Below are positions 58,928 to 64,000 of a DNA stretch of 64,000 bases, piece by piece. Every line of letters begins with the position of its first letter. Position 1 is the first letter of the stretch. The translations under genes were made by a program, and so were the position numbers. The DNA comes from Uloborus plumipes. Taxonomy: Eukaryota > Arthropoda > Arachnida > Araneae > Uloboridae. The stretch is from the NCBI GenBank assembly GCA_038373865.1, contig JAXGGA010000489.1, positions 156,559-220,558 on the forward strand, in the 5' to 3' direction. The notes under the pieces are model-generated. The model searched no databases. It was not told the origin of the DNA and was given only the letters and a program-made list of their open reading frames with translations.

Positions 58928-59265
58928 AAATGTATGGAAAAAAATAAACTTTGTATTTTTATGCGTCTTACCCTCGTATTTTGTGCCACTATATACACTG
59001 ATTATTTGTGCAAAATTTTGAAAATATATATTAATATTTAGAGGTCGCGCAATCGCCTTGAAATTTCGTGATATTGATAAAAATGTGAACGTAAATGATA
59101 TCTGTGGAAAAAAATAGCCTTTGTATTTTTGTTCGTCTTACCGTCTTATTTAGGCCTTTATATACACTGAATTATTTGTCCAAAATTTTAGTAAACTATG
59201 TTTACCTTTAGGAGTACTTCAAATTTTGTGATAGTGGCACAAATGCGAACGTAAATAATAATAAT
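58928..59265. repeat. Tandem duplication, ~168-bp unit
   Basis: GGAAAAAAATAAACTTTGTA with TTTTTATGCGTCTTACC at about 58937 recurs at about 59106 as GGAAAAAAATAGCCTTTGTA with TTTTTGTTCGTCTTACC. Both units continue through TATATACACTGA, TTATTTGT(G/C)CAAAATTTT and AAATTT(C/T)GTGATA to ATG(T/C)GAACGTAAAT. Confidence 0.75.
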
Positions 59266-59328
59266 AAAGTTACTTTATTGCTTTTTTTTCTCTCCGAAGA
59301 AAAAAACGTGCAATCACAAACTGAACTA

Positions 59329-60752
59329 CACTGGCGGAAAAAAAAAATCCCAACACCAAGAAAAAATTGCCGTAGAGTAATGAAATTGGGGTAATGTAAT
59401 TGTCTTGATAACATGTTTAATTGATTAAATGTACAAGATCACTGGCTAATTTAAGCTCAAGAAAATGCTGTGCAAATGTGAAATTATGGTAATTTAATAG
59501 AGGGTGTAACCTCCAGAATTTTGAAGACAAACCTGTAAGCGTGCATGCATTATGTCATACAGGTGCCGAATGTCACTTTGTGGTATGGAGTGCCATGCTT
59601 GTTGCACTTGCTGTGTTAATACTAGGACCGTCATTGCTGACTGTGGATGATGCTCGAGGTGCCATCCCATGATATCCCATACGTTATCAATTGGAGACAG
59701 ACCTGGTGAATTTGCAGGTCATGGTAACAAGTCAGCACTCTGTAGAGCACATTGCGTTACAGCAGCGATGTGAGGGCGAGCGTTATGCGGTTGAAAAACG
59801 CCCCCTTGAAAGGTACTCATGAAGGGCTCTACTACTGGTTAAATTAACAGACTGACGACAGATTTTCAGTCAGTGAGTTTGGGATAACCACAAGAATGCC
59901 CTTGCTGTCGTAGGAAATTGCTCCAGAGACCATAACTCCAGGTGTGAGTCCCGTGTGTCTAGGCCGTAGACCGCTTGGATGCAGGCGGTCCCCTGGCCAT
60001 CTTCTGACCAATATACAGCCACCACTGGCACTAATTCAGAATCTGTTTTCATCAAAAATTACAACAGACCTCCACTCCGACCTCCAGTGAGCTCTGTCGT
60101 GGCACCACTGCCGTCGGAAAAGGCAATGGTTTGCAGTCAATAGAATACCGGCTACAGGCTGCCTGGCTCGGAGCTGTCCTTGAAGTAAACAGTTTCTTAC
60201 CGTTCCTTGGGTCACGACGGTACCAACTGCAGCTCGAATGTCAGCGGCAGATGCAGTACGATGCGCCACAGCCGTACGCAAGATTTGGCGCCTTCTCAGT
60301 CGTGCCACGTGGAAGCTCGGAACTCGATCTTCTTGATTTAGTACCATCACTTGACCATAGCTTCCAATAATCATGCACGGTGGAAACATTCCCGCCCAAG
60401 TCTTTCTGCAATATCTCGAAATGAAAATCCACCTTCTCGTAGCCATATTGTACGACCTCGTGCAAACTCGATGAGCTGTTGATAATGTCTCCTTCGTCTT
60501 CTTAAAGGTATTCCTGGCTACCATGAACGCAATTCGTCCAATTTCACGGAAAAATAATACACACGAGCTTTACAACACGCTTTTAAAACAAGCCTTATTT
60601 GCATGTTCTGAGTGACGCCAGCTGCGCCACACTTATGCGCGGAACACGAAATTTCAATCGATGCCATCTTTCAGTTGTATAAACACGCCTACCAAATTTT
60701 GTTTATCTAACACAAGTCTTTCTTGGTGTTGGGATTTTTTTTTCCGCCAGTG
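59329..60752 (-). mobile_element. Tc1-like transposon, full length but dead
   Basis: Terminal repeats CACTGGCGG plus an A run plus TCCCAACACCAAGAAA are present at both ends (one A-run length difference), flanked by TA (59327-59328 and 60753-60754). The 1424-bp length and a single transposase on the minus strand fit an intact Tc1-type structure. The coding region is inactivated. Confidence 0.93.
59494..60524 (-). pseudogene. Tc1-like transposase pseudogene
   Basis: The first 162 codons (60524-60036) are open, including TAVAHRTASAADIRAAVGTV, QGTVRNCLLQGQLRARQPVA, HDRAHWRSEWRSVVIFDENR and F: the HTH part and the first catalytic Asp (FDENRF for FSDESRF). A TGA follows, then the same frame continues LVRRWPGDRLHPSGLRPRHT, GVMVSGAISYDS to another stop. 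After a shift: GGVFQPHNARPHIAAVTQ (second Asp replaced by His), SPGLSPIDNVWDIMGWHLEH (third Glu replaced by Asp), to LQNSGGYTLY and TAA at 59494-59496. Two of three catalytic residues are lost, besides stops and a shift. Confidence 0.92.
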
Positions 60753-60754
60753 TA

Positions 60755-62618
60755 GTTTAACATTAGCAAGAAACGAAATTATAAATCATACACAAATTTC
60801 ATTAGATTATAAAAAGGAAGGAACCGTAACAGATCATACTTCTGGAAAATCCCGATATAGCTCTGCCACAATACATCATTTTGGTATTTAATAATTTTCA
60901 CCATAGGACTTACATAGTTTTTGATGAGAATCAATTATTATTTGAATTCTTGCATAAATCCAAATATATTTGGATTATTATACGTGTTTGGAAAAATTAC
61001 GGAACATCCCCAACACATTTTGCATTTTACTAAAATGGTATTGAAATTGGCTTCATAAAGGTAAGTTTTAACATAACATTAATTGAAATTGGCTTCATAA
61101 AGGTAAGTTTTAACATAACATTAAGTATAGACCTTTAAAACTAAATTTTCGAAACGTATTTTGCGATTACAGACAATTTTTAAATGTGAATATATCCCTT
61201 TCGTACACTGAGGCCTTCATTTATTGAAACAAATTAATTTGCGTTTGAATTTTGTATTCAATGCTAATTTTTCAAAAATGCTCATATAACTCAATAATAA
61301 TAATTAAATTGAGACTCAAATATTCTCCAAAGTAATAACACGAATGGGTCAGCAGGAATAAAAAAGTCAAAAGAGGAAGCCTGTCCGTTCTAACTAACCG
61401 TTCTGAATTATTTGATGTCGAAGCGAAGAGGATATGAGGGACATTTACTCCTCTTTCCTGTCGCAATTCTTTGATTGGTGATCGTTTATTTTCCGGTAAC
61501 TACTTAAAGAGCGGATTGGGTGAATTTTCTCGCAGCCGGATGGTATGGCAATAAAGTTTTATGTCGTTTATTGTTGTAACTCAAAAACATGTTTATTATA
61601 AGGAGTTTTGAAAAGAATTTTCCATATATGATAAGGATTAAGCTAAATATTTCAATTTCCTTTGAAGTTCCTTGTGTGTGATTTTTGATTTATTACGAAT
61701 AAAATGTCAGTAAGTTTAAAAGCATATCTACAATGCTGGTCAAAACTATTGCAGTTTGAAGAACCTTTTTTGTAATGTTATATATATGTTAGGTCAATAT
61801 CAGTTTACCTTCTTCTTATTAATACGCTTTCATTAGTTTCACATGTTTGTATGTATGTCTGTAACTATGAATAAAAGAAAAATTCACGTTTTTTACAAAC
61901 ATAAAAGTAAAATTTTTAATAATATTGTTAATCCTGAAGGCTAAACAATATTACATGTTTATGTGGTACAAGTGTTCTAGTTGTTTGTATGTAACTCCGA
62001 ATTAAAGATAAAATTCACATTCTTAGAAAATATGTAATATATTTAATGCCATTATTAATACTAAAGTCCAAACTATATTACATGTTAATGTATTTATTAT
62101 AAGTGCATGTAAACTTAGCGGATATTCAAGAGCTTTGAAAATCTTCTTTTTAGTTTGATTAACCATAAAATCGCATTTTTTTAGTTTTTTAAAACTATCT
62201 TTAGGATTATTTTAAGGTATAAAGAGAGTGTTAATGAAACGACTTGTCGCAGTGAAGGTAATGTAATGAATTACTTCATTAACGGTTGTATACAATTTTT
62301 GCAAAAATTATTGCATTAAACTTAAGCGACTAAACATCATCTGCATGTATATTTTGGTAAATGAGCCGAACACATAGTATACCATTGTGGATCTCAAAGA
62401 ATTTGCAACTTTAAGATTGACGCGATCTTTTTGAACATGATTAGATGAATTGCTACAATCATGAGTAACATCCCTGTTCTTGCTAAAACTTGAATCATGT
62501 CTATCGACTCAAAATATTTATGAGAGGATGTAAAATGAAGACTGCTATGTCAATGAGTAGAAATATTGTAAAGTACAGCTTCCTTCAAGTGCGGTTTGTA
62601 TAATGATTTCTGGTATTT
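60755..62618. other. AT-rich spacer, no gene recognised
   Basis: Holds the 42-bp tandem duplication at 61041-61124. A patch around 61780-62100 repeats loosely the words TTTGTATGTA, AATTCAC and ATATTACATGTTTATGT, suggesting an old ~120-bp tandem repeat. No exon recognised. Confidence 0.3.
61041..61124. repeat. 42-bp perfect tandem duplication
   Basis: The unit starting TTGAAATTGGCTTCATAAAG and ending AACATAACATTAA occurs twice without differences (61041 and 61083). Confidence 0.92.
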
Positions 62619-62621
62619 TTA

Positions 62622-62822
62622 CAGAGTCCGTGGTGGCCAGACTGGTACTGCATCGGACTCGTCCAAGTTATGATTCCAAATGGATTGAAGATCCACCATT
62701 TCCACGGATGGTGACTGGTCCACGTTAAATATGTTCGTGATCACAAAGTCTTCCAAGTTTTCCCCAAGTTCCCATTCCAAATTGTTACCTCTGGAAATTC
62801 CTGGACAAGAGATTACTCGGTT
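62622..62822 (+). mobile_element. tRNA-derived SINE-like element
   Basis: GAGTCCGTGGTGGCCAGACTGG carries an A box (TGGCCAGACTGG, 62634-62645). A decayed B box lies at 62666-62677 (AGTTATGATTCC for GGTTCGANTCC). CATCGGACTCGTCC in between resembles a tRNA anticodon arm. A ~130-bp non-tRNA tail follows (GTCCACGTTAAATATGTTCG, then CACAAAGTCTTCCAAG), a combination I associate with spider repeats. Ends and target duplication not determined. Confidence 0.55.
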
Positions 62823-62827
62823 CCTGC

Positions 62828-63262
62828 CCTGCTAAAAATGACACGTAGAGATCAATAAAAAAAAAATTGTACGTGGAAATGGCCAAAGGATACCAATAGA
62901 GCTAACTGAGTAGAGGTCTACTGATATCAGTTGAACAAGATGCTATGGATCTCTATTGATATTCATAGATTCTACGGTTTTGTTCTACTGATATCACTAG
63001 ATCTCTACTGATTTAGCTCTATTGATATCCGTTGGCCATTTCCCGTACATTTTTTTTTAAATTCTATGATGCTATGGATCTTTATTGATATCTATAGATC
63101 CTACGGTTTTGTTCTATTGATACCACTGAAAGATGCTATGGATCTTGTTTTGTTCGTAACTGATATCAATAGGTCTCTACTGATTTATCAGTATTGATAT
63201 CCGTAATCCATTTCCCCCATACAAATTCTTTCTATTGATCTCTATGGGTCATTTTTACTAGG
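62828..63262. mobile_element. TIR element with reiterated TGATATC motifs
   Basis: Left CCTGCTAAAAATGACACGTA and inverted right CCTAGTAAAAATGACCCATA both continue GAGATCAATA, a TIR of about 33 bp. The interior is filled with CTACTGATATCA, CTATTGATATCC, TCTCTATTGAT and GATGCTATGGATC words in both orientations (roughly fifteen ATTGATAT/ACTGATAT matches). GGCCATTTCC pairs with GGAAATGGCC as an inner inverted repeat. 435 bp, no coding. Confidence 0.7.
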
Positions 63263-63339
63263 TATAGAACTACTCAAACAAGGTGATGTGTCATTGCACA
63301 ACTGGTGTGCAAAATATCCAGCAGAACAAAAGTGATACA

Positions 63340-63485
63340 TGCTGAAGTAAATGCACCCACAGCTCGATCATAGCATCCTAAGATTGCAGTTTCGCCCTTA
63401 TTGGGGGCTCCACAGTTAGGAATAGCCAATGATCGAGCCGGAGGCAAAAATCTTCTTAATGTAGCTAAGATAGCCAACAAACTGG
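63340..63485 (+). repeat. Palindromic dispersed repeat, diverged copy 3
   Basis: Shares GATTGCAGTTTCG, GCTCGATCAT/ATGATCGAGC inverted words, and GAGCCGGAGGCAAAAATC followed by TAGCTAAGATAGCCAACA with the copy at 32620-32880 (GAGTTGGAGGCAAAAATC...GAGAGCCAACA). Only the left half of the structure is present. Confidence 0.5.
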
Positions 63486-63486
63486 T

Positions 63487-64000
63487 AGATAAAGTGACTT
63501 TATCTGTTTATACGTAATAGCATTAATTAGCCACAGCATAAAGATTTTGTACATATCAGGGCATAACACTACATTAAAGTTTCAAATTTTAATGGATATT
63601 CATCGAGACTCATTATGCATCACATGGAAATGTATGGAAAAGACCCTCAAAATAATGATTCTTAGATTAAAGACAAACTTATTTATGGAACTTCAAATGC
63701 TCCATTTTTCACAATGCGCACAATGTACAATTTACACATGAAGAGGCCAATTTTTTTTGTATCCAGTTTAAAGAATAAAAATGTGTTTTTCTTTAATTAT
63801 CTTTTTTAAAAAATATCTTTGAAATGAATGGTTGAACCATATGTCTGTGATGATTTGAAAGAAAACTATTGATTTTTTTCAAACATAAAGGAAAAAAATG
63901 ACTAGCATAATCTATGAATCTGTAATATCAGATTTTAAAAAGTCAGAAATTTTATCAGTTAAAATTTCAGTCGAAGTTTATTATTTTAAAATTATAGTTA
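63487..64000. other. AT-rich spacer to window end
   Basis: A 64-codon frame at 63547-63741 has no recognised domain. Nothing else seen. Confidence 0.3.

Noticed and set aside
60131..60465. ORFs of 79 and 74 codons at 60131-60370 (+) and 60241-60465 (-)
   Set aside because: Shadows of the Tc1 transposase frame in the same stretch.

Overview
This is a 64 kb AT-rich stretch of eukaryotic, non-protein-rich DNA. There are no operons, ribosome binding sites, long ORFs or bacterial-style genes. The longest open frames (up to 167 codons) are mostly chance AT-rich frames or broken transposase fragments. The mix of Tc1/mariner, pogo-like and hAT DNA transposons, tRNA-derived SINEs and long (TA)n/(TAA)n microsatellites points to an arthropod. 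Several families resemble repeats I associate with spiders (the Tc1 element ending CACTGGCGG, and the tRNA-like SINE near 62.6 kb), but that placement is inference from memory.

Layout. At the left edge a 49-codon open segment on the minus strand (1-147) is the best candidate for a host coding exon. From 0.5 to 8.7 kb there is a fold-back repeat (569-1588), a pogo-like TIR element (2107-3433), a tRNA-SINE (about 4870-5067), a 651-bp near-perfect palindrome (6193-6843) and the first copy of a CATCGG-rich repeat (8256-8669). From 8.7 to 15 kb lies a dense cluster: a pogo-like transposon with a transposase relic ending in a PHD-like finger (8763-10615), a second pogo-like element (11747-13025), a broken Tc1, two small TIR elements and a hAT MITE. 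From 16.2 to 20.6 kb there are two TIR elements full of reiterated palindromic motifs. At 24.7-27.3 kb sits a 2.6-kb hAT-like element with a recognisable broken transposase and an 8-bp target duplication. From 32.0 to 41.2 kb come the second CATCGG repeat, microsatellites, a 3.7-kb TIR element with a younger hAT element nested inside it, and a piggyBac-like MITE. From 42 to 51.1 kb there is a duplicated segment, a 145-bp tandem repeat, a mariner-family element with a hAT MITE nested in it, a second hAT MITE of another family and a TA-MITE. From 55.6 to 63.5 kb there is another hAT MITE, long (TA)n tracts, a mariner-family fragment, an almost full-length dead Tc1 element, a SINE and a GATATC-rich TIR repeat.

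How the pieces relate. No element here looks able to move by itself: every recognised transposase carries stops, frameshifts or deletions. Many insertions still have exact ends and target-site duplications (TA for Tc1/mariner/pogo types, 8 bp for hAT types), so families can be assigned from the sequence alone and nesting gives relative ages. A recurring theme is that different elements each carry their own short motif repeated many times near the ends. These could be transposase-binding arrays. I see no CRISPR array, no confident functional tRNA or rRNA gene, and no confidently complete host gene.
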